From Anderseniella sp. (GTDB taxonomy: Bacteria; Pseudomonadota; Alphaproteobacteria; Rhizobiales; Aestuariivirgaceae), in NCBI GenBank assembly GCA_028289645.1, contig JANQOK010000023.1, forward strand, positions 248,001 to 312,000: a stretch of DNA of 64,000 bases. The letters run 5' to 3'. The stretch's first letter is position 1. Each line of letters begins with the position of its first letter. Below the pieces are notes generated by a model. That model was not told the DNA's origin and ran no database searches. It saw only the letters and a list, made by a program, of their open reading frames with translations. The translations under genes were made by a program, and so were the position numbers. Shown one piece after another: positions 33,300 through 43,106 of the stretch.

Positions 33300-34472
33300 T
33301 CAGGCGGCCCGCAATACCTCTACCCCCGGCAGCGCTTTGCCTTCAAGCCATTCAAGAAATGCCCCACCTGCGGTGGAAACATATGTGAAGTCACCTGCCA
33401 CGCCGGCATGGTTCAATGCCGCTACAGTGTCGCCACCACCGGCAACCGCGACCAGCTTGCCGGACTTGGCCAGTCCGGCTGCGTGTTGGGCCGCCGCCAC
33501 GGTGCCGGCGTCGAACGGTGGAATCTCAAACGCACCAAACGGCCCGTTCCACACCAGGGTCGCGGCACCGTCAAAGACAGCGGCTGCTTCGGCAACCGAA
33601 GCAGGTCCCACGTCCAGCATCATTTCGTCCTCGGCAATGTCACTGACCGGCACAATGCGGCTGTCTGCACCGGCGGCAAATTCCTTCGCAACCACGGCAT
33701 CCACCGGAAGCAGGATGCGGCAGTCATTGGCTTGCGCCTGTTCCAGGATATCCAGTGCGGTGGCGGCCATGTCGTGTTCGCACAGCGACTTGCCGACGTG
33801 AATCCCTTTGGCTGCCAGGAAGGTATTGGCCATGCCGCCGCCGATAATGATGGTGTCTGCCACTTTCGACAAGTTGCCGAGCAGTTCAAGCTTGGTGGAC
33901 ACCTTGGCGCCGCCTACCACACACACCAGCGGCCGGGCCGGATCAGTCAACGCTGCCGAAAGCGCCGACAGTTCCCGCTGCATCGACCTGCCGGCGGCAG
34001 CCGGCAGCAGCCGGGCTACACCTTCGGTGGATGCATGGGCGCGGTGCGCGGCTGAAAATGCGTCGTTGACGTAGATGTCGCCAAGCGAGGCGAGCGACTT
34101 CGCGAAGGCGGCCTCGTTCTTTTCTTCGCCTTCATTGAAGCGGGTGTTTTCCATCAGCACGATCTGGCCGTCTGCCAGTTGGCCCGGTTCTTCGGCAGCA
34201 AATCCGACCGGCCGGGCAAGGACATCGGCCAGGGCGGATGCGATTGGGGCCAGGCTCATCTCGGCAACCGGTTTTCCCTTCGGCCGGCCGAAATGCGCCA
34301 GCAGGATGACCTTCGCACCCTTGTCGGACAACTCGCGGATGGTCGGCGAGACTGCATGCAGACGGGTCGCGTCGGTGACCCTGCCGTCCTGCATCGGAAC
34401 GTTCAGGTCAACCCTGACAAGCACGCGCCGGGATTTGACATCCAGATCATCGAGTGTCCTGAAGGCGGTCAT
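33300..34472 (-). CDS. pgk: phosphoglycerate kinase
   Basis: 390 residues from the ATG at 34472. [89 protein letters not shown] and the ATP-binding [11 protein letters not shown]-like [15 protein letters not shown] are all present. Interconverts 1,3-bisphosphoglycerate and 3-phosphoglycerate. The frame extends to 34559, but the first 29 codons do not match the family. Unusually, tkt lies directly upstream, with no gap gene between. Confidence 0.96.
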   Translation of the reverse strand: MTAFRTLDDLDVKSRRVLVRVDLNVPMQDGRVTDATRLHAVSPTIRELSDKGAKVILLAHFGRPKGKPVAEMSLAPIASALADVLARPVGFAAEEPGQLADGQIVLMENTRFNEGEEKNEAAFAKSLASLGDIYVNDAFSAAHRAHASTEGVARLLPAAAGRSMQRELSALSAALTDPARPLVCVVGGAKVSTKLELLGNLSKVADTIIIGGGMANTFLAAKGIHVGKSLCEHDMAATALDILEQAQANDCRILLPVDAVVAKEFAAGADSRIVPVSDIAEDEMMLDVGPASVAEAAAVFDGAATLVWNGPFGAFEIPPFDAGTVAAAQHAAGLAKSGKLVAVAGGGDTVAALNHAGVAGDFTYVSTAGGAFLEWLEGKALPGVEVLRAA

Positions 34473-34497
34473 GATGAGTTGCGGTCCCCGTTGGTGT

Positions 34498-36546
34498 TCA
34501 GGCGCCTGCTTCAAGACCGGACAGTGCGGCCTGCACAGCGGCGTCGGCGGTGATGCCAAAGTGTTCGTAGAGGTCCTGGTAGGGGCCGGACGCGCCGAAA
34601 GTGGACATGCCTATGAATGTGCCGTCGACGCCGATCAACTGGTCCCATCCCTGGCGCACGCCGGCCTCGATGGCAATGCGGACGGGTTCCTCACCGGTTA
34701 TCAGCTTGCGGTAGTCGTCATCCTGCTGGTGGAACAGGTCCATGCACGGCACTGACACGACCCGCGAGGAAATTTTGTTTTCAGCCAGTTTGACCGCCGC
34801 CTGCATGGCGATCTCGACTTCCGAGCCGGACGCGAAAATCACTACCTTGGCGTCATCGTCGGCCTGGATGTCATAGGCGCCGCGGGCACACAGGTTTTCC
34901 TTGTTGAACTTGGCGCGGGCCGGAGTGAGCTTTTGGCGGGTCAGGGCGAGGATCGACGGGGTGCTGTCAGCCTTGAGGGCCAGTTCCCAGCATTCGGCAG
35001 TCTCAACGGCGTCGCACGGCCGGAACACGTTGAGGTTCGGGATTACCCGCAATGCGGCCAGGTGCTCGACCGGCTGGTGGGTCGGTCCGTCTTCGCCCAG
35101 GCCGATGGAGTCATGGGTCATGACGTAGATGACCCGCTGCTGCATCAGCGCCGACAGGCGGATGGCCGGGCGGCAGTAATCGGTGAACACCATGAACGTG
35201 CCGGAATAGGGGATCACGCCGCCGTGCAGGGCCATGCCGTTCATCGCTGCCGCCATACCGTGTTCGCGAATGCCCCAGTGCAGGAAGCGCCCGGATGGGT
35301 CCTCGGCTGTAAACGGCACCATCTCCTTGGTGCGGGTGTTGTTGGAGCCGGTCAGGTCGGCTGAACCGCCGATTGTTTCCGGCACTGCCGCGTTGATGAC
35401 CTCGAGCGCGTTCTGGGACGCGTTGCGGGTCGCGATTGCGGTGGGCGCCTCGGCAAGCTTTTCCTTGTAAGACAGGATGGCTTCACGCAGGTCTTCCGGC
35501 AGGGTGCCGGCGGTGCGGCGATCGAATTCAACCTTCTCGCCTGACGGCATGGCCGCCACACGGTCTTCCCAGGCCTTGCGCTCACGGCAGCCGCGCAGGC
35601 CGGTAATGCGCCACATGTCCCTGATGGACGTCGGAACTTCAAATGGTTCGTGGCTCCAGCCAAGCTGTTCACGCGCGGCCTTGACCTCGTCGGGGCCGAG
35701 CGGTGCTCCGTGGGCGCCGGAGGTGCCCTGTTTGCCCGGTGAGCCGTAGCCGATAATGGTGCGGCAGGCGATGAGCACTGGCTTGGTGGCTGTCTGTGCC
35801 GACGACAACGCGTTGGCAATCTCGGCATAGTCATGGCCGTCGACACGCATCACATCCCAGCCGGAGGCGGCAAACCGGCCCAGCTGGTCGGTTGAGTCTG
35901 TCAGGCTGACCGGTCCGTCAATGGATATCTGGTTGTCGTCCCACAACACGATGAGCTTGCTCAGCTTGAGATGGCCCGCGAGCGTGATGGCTTCCTGCGA
36001 AACCCCTTCCATCAGGCAGCCGTCACCCGCAAGCACATAGGTCTTGTGGTCGACAATGCCGCTTCCGAAGCGGGCTGCCAGGTGGGCTTCTGCGATGGCC
36101 ATGCCGACCGCATTGCCGAGGCCCTGGCCGAGCGGTCCGGTGGTGGTTTCAATGCCCGATGCATGGCCGAATTCGGGGTGTCCTGCCGTTCGTGAACCAA
36201 GCTGGCGGAAGTTGCGCAACTCTTCAATGGTCATGTCTTCATAACCAAGCAGGTGCAGCAGTGAATACAGCAGCATGGAGCCGTGTCCGGCCGACAGTAT
36301 GAAGCGATCCCGGTCGGCCCAGTTGGGGGCTTGCGGATCAAACTTCAGATAATGCGCAAACAATACCGTTGCCATATCGGCAGCCCCCATCGGCAACCCC
36401 GGATGGCCGGAGTTCGCGGCCTGAACCGCGTCCATGGAAAGCGCTCGGATGGCGTTTGCCATTTCGGTGAATTTGGCAATGTCTTCGGGGGTGGCCGCTG
36501 CGGCGCTGGACGTGCCGGATGCGGCGGCTGGGTTAGCCGGTGTCAT
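34498..36546 (-). CDS. tkt: transketolase
   Basis: 682 residues from the ATG at 36546. [64 protein letters not shown], the thiamine pyrophosphate motif [14 protein letters not shown]...[31 protein letters not shown] and [23 protein letters not shown] are present. Transfers two-carbon units in the pentose phosphate pathway. The N-terminal ~18 residues are Ala/Ser-rich and not conserved. First gene of the minus-strand central-carbon operon. Confidence 0.96.
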   Translation of the reverse strand: MTPANPAAASGTSSAAAATPEDIAKFTEMANAIRALSMDAVQAANSGHPGLPMGAADMATVLFAHYLKFDPQAPNWADRDRFILSAGHGSMLLYSLLHLLGYEDMTIEELRNFRQLGSRTAGHPEFGHASGIETTTGPLGQGLGNAVGMAIAEAHLAARFGSGIVDHKTYVLAGDGCLMEGVSQEAITLAGHLKLSKLIVLWDDNQISIDGPVSLTDSTDQLGRFAASGWDVMRVDGHDYAEIANALSSAQTATKPVLIACRTIIGYGSPGKQGTSGAHGAPLGPDEVKAAREQLGWSHEPFEVPTSIRDMWRITGLRGCRERKAWEDRVAAMPSGEKVEFDRRTAGTLPEDLREAILSYKEKLAEAPTAIATRNASQNALEVINAAVPETIGGSADLTGSNNTRTKEMVPFTAEDPSGRFLHWGIREHGMAAAMNGMALHGGVIPYSGTFMVFTDYCRPAIRLSALMQQRVIYVMTHDSIGLGEDGPTHQPVEHLAALRVIPNLNVFRPCDAVETAECWELALKADSTPSILALTRQKLTPARAKFNKENLCARGAYDIQADDDAKVVIFASGSEVEIAMQAAVKLAENKISSRVVSVPCMDLFHQQDDDYRKLITGEEPVRIAIEAGVRQGWDQLIGVDGTFIGMSTFGASGPYQDLYEHFGITADAAVQAALSGLEAGA

Positions 36547-36685
36547 CTGTCTCTTTTCCACCGTTGAAATTCGGCGCCACACATAGCACTCAGGCATGTG
36601 GAGTCAATGGTGCACTATGGCCGCACTGCCGCAGGTGTGAATACCGTGAATAAACACGGTTGCCAACAACCTGTTTAATGTGCTG

Positions 36686-36715
36686 TTGACGGTATTGCCG
36701 GTAACCCCATACAGT
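36686..36715 (+). promoter_or_regulatory. possible sigma70 promoter for DUF4164-zapA
   Basis: TTGACG at 36686-36691 and TACAGT at 36710-36715, 18 bp apart, in the 234-bp divergent gap, about 65 bp before the DUF4164 start. Confidence 0.4.
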
Positions 36716-36780
36716 ATTGAAGGGATTTGGCACTGACGATCTGCGGGTAACGGAACGTCAGGTTGCGGGAAAAAACAGCC

Positions 36781-37059
36781 ATGGCGTCGAAATCTGAGCT
36801 GGATAAGGCAATTGCGCACTTTGAACAGGCCATGCGCCAGCTTGAAGCGGCATGGGCGCAGGCCGAGCAGAATCAGGGCAAAATCACCAAGCTCAATACC
36901 GAAGCATCAGCGCTGAAGGATGACCGCGCCCGGCTTGCCGGCGAACTGGACGAGGTTCGCGCCAAGGCGGAAGAGCTGACCGAGGCCAGCCGGCAGGCGG
37001 CCCGGCGGATAGAGCTGGCGATGGCACGGGTGAGAACCGTCATTGGTGAAGAGGCCTGA
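36781..37059 (+). CDS. DUF4164 coiled-coil protein
   Basis: 92 residues, almost wholly coiled coil: LDKAIAHFEQAMRQLEAAWAQAEQNQGKI, LNTEASALKDDRARLAGELDEVRAKAEEL, then ASRQAARRIELAMARVRTVIGEEA. DUF4164 proteins sit directly upstream of zapA in Rhizobiales and are ZapB-like by position and form; direct evidence of a division role is lacking. The ATG at 36781 is chosen over a frame start at 36763. Four bases separate it from zapA. Confidence 0.78.
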   Translation: MASKSELDKAIAHFEQAMRQLEAAWAQAEQNQGKITKLNTEASALKDDRARLAGELDEVRAKAEELTEASRQAARRIELAMARVRTVIGEEA

Positions 37060-37063
37060 ACCC

Positions 37064-37423
37064 ATGGGACAAGTGGTCATCAACGTAAACAATCGCTCCT
37101 TCACCATGGAATGCGCCGACGGCGAGGAAGACCATCTCACCGAACTGGCCAAGCTGCTGGACACCCAGGTAAAGGACATCAAGTCAGGGGTCGGTGAGGT
37201 CGGCGATATCCGGCTTCTGGTGATGGCCGGGCTGATCATTGCTGATCAGTTGTCGGAGGCCCTGGAACGTGTCGAGGAACTGTCCGGCGAAATCAAGGGA
37301 GCCCACAAGACCGGCACCGATGCAATCGCGCAGTCCAAGCAGCGGGAATCGGCCGCTGCAGAGCGTATTGAGGCGGCGGCAAAACGCCTGGAACAGATTT
37401 CGCGGCTGGCCCGGCAGGGTTAA
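37064..37423 (+). CDS. zapA: cell division protein ZapA
   Basis: 119 residues: GQVVINVNNRSFTMECADGEEDHLTELAKLLDTQVKDIK, IRLLVMAGLIIADQLSEALERVEEL, then a coiled-coil tail. ZapA cross-links FtsZ filaments at midcell. The length is typical. The ATG at 37064 has GAGG upstream. Confidence 0.9.
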   Translation: MGQVVINVNNRSFTMECADGEEDHLTELAKLLDTQVKDIKSGVGEVGDIRLLVMAGLIIADQLSEALERVEELSGEIKGAHKTGTDAIAQSKQRESAAAERIEAAAKRLEQISRLARQG

Positions 37424-37568
37424 CATCGAAATATCCTGAATCCAATCGACGATCAGTTGTGCCGGTCGTGCAATTTTGTTGCACAAGCGGAGCAAATTAT
37501 TTGATTTGTGTGCGCCGCTGACGGTGGTGTGTCATTCAAGCAGTGAAAACCCTGGTTTGGATGTGCAC

Positions 37569-39125
37569 ATGTCGGATGTCGGCAAACAGCAGACACGCCC
37601 GGCCCGGCGGGGCGGCGGCCGGTCCGGCCGGGCTGCAAGACGTGCCAAAGCTGACATTGTTCGATCGCCGGCGGTCTTCACCCGCAAAATCCCGACCTAC
37701 GAACTGCTCGGCGAAGACGGGCTGGACCGCATCGAGGCCCATGCCGACTGGATACTGAAGGATGTCGGCATCGAGTTCAGGGGCGACGAGGAGGCGCTGG
37801 CGCTGCTTCGCGACGCGGGCGCTGACGTCACAGGGGAAAGGGTTCGCTTTGAACCGGGACAGGCCAGGGCCCTGTGCGCTAGCGCCCCGGCGCAGTTTCG
37901 CATGCAGGCTCGCGATACTCGCAATGCCATCGTGCTGGGCGGCGATCACGTGGTGCTGATGCCGAGCTACGGTCCGCCGTTTGTCAGCGACCTTGACGGT
38001 GGGCGCCGGTATGCCACGCTGGAGGATTTCTGCAACATCGTAAAGCTCGCCTACATGTCGCCGTTTCTGAACCATTCGGGCGGTACCGTGTGCGAACCGG
38101 TCGACGTGCCGGTAAACAAGCGCCACCTGGACATGGTGTATGCGCACCTGCGCTATTCGACAAGGCCGTTCATGGGGGCTGTGACCGCGCCGGAGCGTGC
38201 GGCTGACTCGATAGAGATGGCGCGCATCGTGTTCGGGTCGGCGTACATGGAGGACAACTGCGTCATCCAGGGCAATATCAATGTCAACTCGCCGCTGGTT
38301 TATGATCACATCATGACCGGGGCGTTGAAGGCCTATGCGCGCGCCAACCAGTCGTGCGTTATATCGCCGTTCATTCTGGGCGGGGCCATGGGGCCGGTGA
38401 CACAGCCGGCGCTGCTGGCGCAGTCGCACGCGGAAGCCATGGCGGGCATCGCGCTGAGCCAGCTGGTGCGCAAGGGCTCGCCGATGGTGTACGGCAACTT
38501 CCTCACAACGATGAACCTGAAGACCGGCGCACCGACATTCGGGACACCCGAAGCAAACCTGTCGACATTCGCCATCGGCCAGCTGTGCCGGCGGTTGGGA
38601 CTGCCGCTGCGCTGTGGCGGCCAGCTGTGCGCATCCAAGGTGGCTGACGGCCAGGCCATGCAGGAAGCCGCCAACTCCATGCTGACCGGCGTGCTTGCGG
38701 GATCGAATTTCATCTTTCACTCGGCCGGATGGCTGGAGGGCGGCCTCACGCTGGGCTATGAGAAATTCGTCATGGACCTCGATCATTGCGGCATGATGCT
38801 GAAAATGATGTGCGGCCTTGAGATCGACGGCAATTCTCTTGCTGCAGACGCGTTTCTGGAAAACCAGCCGGGGGAAAACTTTTTCGGCACAGCCCACACG
38901 CTGCGCAATTTCGAGACGGCGAATTACATGTCCGACCTGGCCGATACTTCGTCGTACGAGCACTGGAGCGAAGCCGGCAGCCTGACCATGGAACAGCGCG
39001 CCAATGCTCGCTGGAAGGAGATGCTTTCGGAATACCAGGCACCGCCGATTGATGCCGCTGTCGATGAGGCTCTAAAGGACTTTGTCGCGCGCAAGAAGCA
39101 GTCTATGCCCGACATGTGGCATTAG
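37569..39125 (+). CDS. trimethylamine methyltransferase family (MttB superfamily) protein
   Basis: 518 residues from the ATG at 37569. After a basic N-terminus (GGGRSGRAARRAK), PTYELLGEDGLDRIEAHADWILKDVGIEF, DRNAIVLGGDHVV-like NAIVLGGDHVVLMPSYGPPFVSDLDGGRRYATLEDF and FIFHSAGWLEGGLTLGYEKFVMDLDHCGMM mark the MttB superfamily. The reading frame has no internal TAG, so it is the non-pyrrolysine type; such members include glycine betaine or proline betaine methyltransferases. No corrinoid protein gene adjoins it. It is inserted between zapA and fau. Confidence 0.88.
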   Translation: MSDVGKQQTRPARRGGGRSGRAARRAKADIVRSPAVFTRKIPTYELLGEDGLDRIEAHADWILKDVGIEFRGDEEALALLRDAGADVTGERVRFEPGQARALCASAPAQFRMQARDTRNAIVLGGDHVVLMPSYGPPFVSDLDGGRRYATLEDFCNIVKLAYMSPFLNHSGGTVCEPVDVPVNKRHLDMVYAHLRYSTRPFMGAVTAPERAADSIEMARIVFGSAYMEDNCVIQGNINVNSPLVYDHIMTGALKAYARANQSCVISPFILGGAMGPVTQPALLAQSHAEAMAGIALSQLVRKGSPMVYGNFLTTMNLKTGAPTFGTPEANLSTFAIGQLCRRLGLPLRCGGQLCASKVADGQAMQEAANSMLTGVLAGSNFIFHSAGWLEGGLTLGYEKFVMDLDHCGMMLKMMCGLEIDGNSLAADAFLENQPGENFFGTAHTLRNFETANYMSDLADTSSYEHWSEAGSLTMEQRANARWKEMLSEYQAPPIDAAVDEALKDFVARKKQSMPDMWH

Positions 39126-39130
39126 GTGTG

Positions 39131-39150
39131 GCGCTGGCTTGATCCAGCGC
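39131..39150 (+). terminator. terminator-like hairpin after the mttB-like gene
   Basis: GCGCTGG-CTTGAT-CCAGCGC, a 7-bp perfect stem just after the stop codon, followed by TTCCTCC rather than a pure T-run. A weak terminator. Confidence 0.5.
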
Positions 39151-39213
39151 TTCCTCCTGATCGATTGAAAGTCAGGTGTTTGATCGAGCCTTCAAAGAAA
39201 AACGCATCTTGGG

Positions 39214-39606
39214 CTACTGAAGTCCGAGAACGGATTTTACCGACCCTGCCTCACTGAATGACCAGTCAATCGGGCGGTTTTCAATAAGAAACATGATTGA
39301 GTTCTGGGGTTCAAAGCCGATCTCGCGCAGGCGGCGGCGAACATCTCGGTAAAGCGCCTCTTTCTGGTTATCCGTGCGACCGCCCAACAATGCGATTTCT
39401 ATCACGATAGTTGCATTTGGCTCTCTTTCGCCAAGAAAGGTTGGATGCAGGATCATGTCCTCAGCGTCGTACCGGGAGATCAGACAAAAGTAGTCATCAG
39501 GATTGACGTCACACATATCCACCAGACTGGCATGCAACTGGTCGTTGATCGCGTGACACATTTCGGCCGGCAGTGTTTTTGGAACATGCAGTTTGTTGAA
39601 AGGCAT
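39214..39606 (-). CDS. tautomerase-family protein
   Basis: 130 residues: MPFNKLHVPKTLPAEMCHAINDQLHASLVDMCDVNPDDYFCLISRYD, then ATIVIEIALLGGRTDNQKEALYRDVRRRLREIGFEPQNSIMFLIENRPIDWSF. The N-terminal Pro after Met is the catalytic base of tautomerases; the RTDNQKEALY segment is family-typical. Substrate unknown. GAGG lies eight bases before the start. Convergent with the mttB-like gene. Confidence 0.8.
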   Translation of the reverse strand: MPFNKLHVPKTLPAEMCHAINDQLHASLVDMCDVNPDDYFCLISRYDAEDMILHPTFLGEREPNATIVIEIALLGGRTDNQKEALYRDVRRRLREIGFEPQNSIMFLIENRPIDWSFSEAGSVKSVLGLQ

Positions 39607-40430
39607 CTGGTCATCCTCGTTAGTCGGCTAGGTTATAAAAGGTGGTAAAAGCGGAAAAAGGCGAGGTGATCAAACCAGCGCCCACGCCAATGTCGAGACC
39701 GTTCTCATAGTAATGTCTTGTCCTGATCCCGCATCTGTCACTACCAACGGAAAGGGCGCCATATCAAGATGAGTCCCACGAAAAGGCAACTTGCGCCGGC
39801 TGTTGCTATCACCCAACGCTAGGTTGGAAAATCTGTGCATATCCAGTCACTGCTTCCTGCTGGCAAGCGCGGTGGGTTGTCCAGACATCGTTCGAACCAA
39901 AACCGTTGCAAGAAGGCCCAAGTTCGTAGCGCCAAAGTTCATGTACCGACGACTTTCACTCCGGTTCCAGCCTGCATCACTCTTGAAGCCGCTACGAGCA
40001 TGCTTGCGGAAGCGAACACCTTGAGAACTCTGATGTCTTACAAGACGAAATCCCAAACTCATACAGGACTGCAACGGGTTCGCGTAGGCGGTTCGCTGCG
40101 CGCTGACTGCTTCAAAAAAATGCTGAATTGTGCGTCCGACCAGCAACCTGCACCGGTCGATAAAAAGCGACGAGCCACCATGGGCCGTGGGAGTTTAAGA
40201 TCTCGGGTCCCTACAGTTGTAGGTGGGCGCCGCGTGTCACAGACCACGATCCGAAACAGAGACAGCTCCCTTAGAAGATCTTATAGGCCCCAGAGAATAG
40301 TAACGCCATCACGCACCGGGCAGCCCGTCTGCGGCTATATGTACGCGCAGCCAGCGTAATTTTAAAGAGGCAAGTTTGCATCTCACCGACAGGTGACAAC
40401 CGGGCGGCGAAGCTGTAAGAGCCACCCACC
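39607..40430. other. 824-bp region upstream of fau without a protein gene
   Basis: Frames here are short and lack codon bias. The region lies upstream of fau, where the 6S RNA gene usually sits between zapA and fau in proteobacteria. The 3' half (40165-40350) can be folded into a long rod and is annotated as a candidate ssrS. Confidence 0.5.
40165..40350 (+). ncRNA. ssrS: candidate 6S RNA (ssrS)
   Basis: Position is the main argument: 6S RNA is classically found between zapA and the 5-formyltetrahydrofolate cyclo-ligase gene, and the cyclo-ligase starts at 40431. By eye, nested pairings form a rod: 40173-40176 with 40333-40336, 40180-40185 with 40323-40328, 40196-40203 (TAAGATCT) with 40276-40283 (AGATCTTA), 40215-40220 with 40262-40267. 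A large asymmetric bubble falls on the 3' side (40291-40322), as in 6S RNA. No energy calculation or family search was possible, so ends are approximate. Confidence 0.4.
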
Positions 40431-41027
40431 ATGAAAGACAACCAATCAGTTGCGGCCCGCAAGAAGCTGGCGCGCCAGGCGGCTGGCGACGTGCGCAAGG
40501 CAGCGCATCAGGCGTTGCGGGCAAGCGCGCCGCAGGCGCTGGCCGGGCACGGCCTGGACTTTGCCGGCGATGTGAGTGGTAAAACCGTGTCCGGTTTCAT
40601 TCCGTATCTCAGCGAGATTGACACGAGGGTCTTGCTTGGCCAGCTCGGCGGTCGCGGTTGCACAACCTGCGTTCCGGTGGTGATCGAGAACAACGCGCCG
40701 CTGGAATTCCGGACCTGGGCACCCGGCGAGCCGACGGTTCCCGGACGCTGGAACATTCCCGTGCCCGAAGACGGCGCTCCGGTTGTCGACCCGGATTTCC
40801 TGCTGGTGCCGATGCTGGCCTATGACCTGGCCGGATACCGGCTCGGCTACGGTGGCGGGTTCTATGACCGCACCCTGGAGAGACTGAGGGCGATGAAGCC
40901 GGTGGTCGCCATTGGCGTTGCCTATTCGGCACAACAGGTGGATGCGGTTGTGCGTGATGATCATGACCAGCCGCTGGACTGGATCCTGACCGAGAAAGGC
41001 CCGATCAGACCCGGGAAAAGATCATGA
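40431..41027 (+). CDS. fau: 5-formyltetrahydrofolate cyclo-ligase
   Basis: 198 residues. Motifs RKKLARQA, VSGFIPYLSEIDTRVL, PEDGAPVVDPDFLLVPMLAYDLAGYRLGYGGGFYDRTL are diagnostic. It converts 5-formyl-THF to 5,10-methenyl-THF with ATP. A 4-bp ATGA overlap couples it to the ymdB-like gene. Confidence 0.9.
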   Translation: MKDNQSVAARKKLARQAAGDVRKAAHQALRASAPQALAGHGLDFAGDVSGKTVSGFIPYLSEIDTRVLLGQLGGRGCTTCVPVVIENNAPLEFRTWAPGEPTVPGRWNIPVPEDGAPVVDPDFLLVPMLAYDLAGYRLGYGGGFYDRTLERLRAMKPVVAIGVAYSAQQVDAVVRDDHDQPLDWILTEKGPIRPGKRS

Positions 41028-41848
41028 GACTGTTGTTTGTCGGAGATGTCGTGGGCCGGGCAGGGCGCCAGGCGATTTCCTCGCATCTGCCCGGACTGCG
41101 TGAGCGGCTGAAGGCTGACTTTGTTGTCGTCAACGGCGAGAATGCGGCCGGTGGGTTCGGCATAACCGAAGACATCTTCAACGAGTTCCGCGATCTAGGC
41201 GCCGACGTGGTGACCCTGGGCAACCATGCCTGGGACCAGCGCGAAGCCCTGGTGTTCATCGAACGGACCCCGGAGCTGATCCGGCCTGTGAATTATCCCT
41301 CCGGGACGCCGGGCAAGGGCGCCAACGTCTATGAAACAGCGTCGGGCAAACGGGTGCTGGTGATGAACGTCCTGGGCGTTGCGAAAATGGAGCCGCTGGG
41401 TGATCCGTTTGCCGCCGTGGATCGGGAACTGGAGGCCTGCCCGCTGGGCGAAGTCGCCGATGCGGTGATTGTCGACATGCATGCGGAACTGACGTCGGAG
41501 AAGATGGCCATGGGGCATTTCTGCGATGGCCGGGCCTCGCTGGTGGTGGGCACTCACACCCATGTGCCGACCGCCGACACCCACATCCTGTCGGGCGGCA
41601 CCGGTTACCAGACCGATGCCGGCATGACCGGTGACTACGACAGCGTGATCGGCATGGACAAAGGCGAACCGCTGAACAGGTTCACCCGCCGCATTCCGTC
41701 AGGCAGGTTTTCGCCAGCCCTGGGGCAGGCGACATTGTGCGGGGTTATGGTGGAGACCGACGACAAAACCGGACTTGCGATCCGGATCGGTAGCGTTCGC
41801 GTCGGCGGGCAGCTTCAGGAAACCTTGCCGGACTGGGCCTCGATCTGA
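41024..41848 (+). CDS. YmdB-type metallophosphoesterase
   Basis: 274 residues: MRLLFVGDVVGRAGRQAI, FVVVNGENAAGGFGITEDIF, VTLGNHAWDQREALVFI, VDMHAELTSEKMAMGHFCDGRASLVVGTHTHVPTADTHIL, GMTGDYDSVIGMDK. These are the GDVVG/NGEN/GNH/VGTHTH metal-binding motifs of the TIGR00282/YmdB phosphodiesterases (2',3'-cAMP in Bacillus). Downstream of fau, as in Rhizobiales. Confidence 0.9.
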   Translation: MRLLFVGDVVGRAGRQAISSHLPGLRERLKADFVVVNGENAAGGFGITEDIFNEFRDLGADVVTLGNHAWDQREALVFIERTPELIRPVNYPSGTPGKGANVYETASGKRVLVMNVLGVAKMEPLGDPFAAVDRELEACPLGEVADAVIVDMHAELTSEKMAMGHFCDGRASLVVGTHTHVPTADTHILSGGTGYQTDAGMTGDYDSVIGMDKGEPLNRFTRRIPSGRFSPALGQATLCGVMVETDDKTGLAIRIGSVRVGGQLQETLPDWASI

Positions 41849-42159
41849 GCCGCGATTGTGCGCAATTTGGCGATGCGTTCGGCGTAATCCGACAGAGCCA
41901 TGACGCGGGCGCAGTCCACGCTGGCGGAGGCGTCATTGCCGTCGTCGATCAGATGGCGGGCCGCCGACATGGCATCTTCCATGCGGTTGACCGTTGCCTG
42001 CATGGCACCTGCCGTTTTCAAGGCGTGGCCAGGCGTCGATGTGTGCGCAACACCGTGCAGTGAGGTCAGCAGCGATGCCATCGCGGAACCTGCCATGTCC
42101 ACCGTTTCGGACATGTGGCGATCCAGTTTGTCAGCCGTTTTCAATTTCTTGCCGTCCAT
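41815..42159 (-). CDS. hypothetical helical protein overlapping ymdB end
   Basis: 114 residues, Met/Ala/Thr-rich helices: MSETVDMAGSAMASLLTSLHGVAH, MQATVNRMEDAMSAARHLIDDG, AERIAKLRTIAAQIEAQ. No recognised family. Its last 34 bp overlap the ymdB-like gene convergently, and an AAGAAGAC stretch upstream may be a weak ribosome site. It fills an otherwise empty gap with a well-behaved frame, so it may be real. Confidence 0.5.
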   Translation of the reverse strand: MDGKKLKTADKLDRHMSETVDMAGSAMASLLTSLHGVAHTSTPGHALKTAGAMQATVNRMEDAMSAARHLIDDGNDASASVDCARVMALSDYAERIAKLRTIAAQIEAQSGKVS

Positions 42160-42350
42160 TGCCGTCTTCTTTCAGGATGACGACTGTGACGTGACAACCT
42201 CTAACAGCCGGTAAATTGTATAGATTCAAGTTTAACGCGCTTTGCAACGGTTCTGAATCAGATACGGGCATCTGGACAGCACACGCTGTGCTGGTTTAGA
42301 CGAAAGCCACAAAATTCAGCAGACTTGCATTTCTGGAAGGGATGAGGGCC

Positions 42351-43100
42351 ATGGCCGGACATTCACAATTTAAGAACATCATGCACCGCAAGGGCCGCCA
42401 GGACGCGGTGCGCGCCAAGATGTTTTCGAAACTGTCCAAGGAAATCACTGTTGCCGCCAAGCTCGGCGGGCCGGATGTCGACTCCAACCCGCGTCTCAGG
42501 CTGGCGGTCCAGAACGCCAAGGCCCAGTCGATGCCCAAGGACAACATCCAGCGCGCCATCAACAAGTCGCAGGCCGGCGACGCGGAAGACTACGAGTCGA
42601 TCCGCTATGAAGGTTACGGGCCCGGCGGCGTTGCGGTGATTGTTGAGACGCTGACCGACAACCGCAACCGGACGGCCGGCGCCGTGCGGTCCTACTTCAC
42701 CAAGCACGGCGGCAATATGGGGGAGACCGGATCGGTGTCGTTCATGTTCGACCGGGTTGGCGAAATCGTTTACAAGCCGGAAGCCGGCGATGACGACACG
42801 GTGATGATGGCGGCTATCGAGGCGGGTGCCGACGATGTGACGTCGGACGCCGACGGTCACGTGGTGATCTGCGCTTTTGAAAACATTGGCGACGTGTCGT
42901 CTGCGTTGGAAAAGGATCTCGGCGAGGCGGACTCGGTGAATATCGTCTGGAAACCCCAGACCAGTACCGACCTTGATGAAGACAAGGCCGGTACGCTGAT
43001 GAAGCTTATGGCAGCCTTCGACGATGACGAGGACGTGCAGAGCGTGTTTTCAAACTTCCAGGTTTCCGACGAGGTCATGGCAAAGCTGACGGCGGCTTAG
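42351..43100 (+). CDS. yebC: YebC/PmpR-family protein
   Basis: 249 residues: [105 protein letters not shown]-binding and ribosome-associated regulator found throughout bacteria. In alphaproteobacteria it normally neighbours ruvC; here ruvC is 12.7 kb away. The ATG at 42351 is chosen (frame opens at 42342). Confidence 0.92.
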   Translation: MAGHSQFKNIMHRKGRQDAVRAKMFSKLSKEITVAAKLGGPDVDSNPRLRLAVQNAKAQSMPKDNIQRAINKSQAGDAEDYESIRYEGYGPGGVAVIVETLTDNRNRTAGAVRSYFTKHGGNMGETGSVSFMFDRVGEIVYKPEAGDDDTVMMAAIEAGADDVTSDADGHVVICAFENIGDVSSALEKDLGEADSVNIVWKPQTSTDLDEDKAGTLMKLMAAFDDDEDVQSVFSNFQVSDEVMAKLTAA

Positions 43101-43106
43101 CCCTTC

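Noticed and set aside
37536-38963. A 475-codon open frame antisense to the mttB-like gene
   Set aside because: Antisense shadow of a well-supported gene; His/Arg/Gln-rich with no family motif.
37569-39125. Pyrrolysine (TAG readthrough) in the mttB-like gene
   Set aside because: The frame is complete without any internal TAG; it belongs to the non-pyrrolysine branch.
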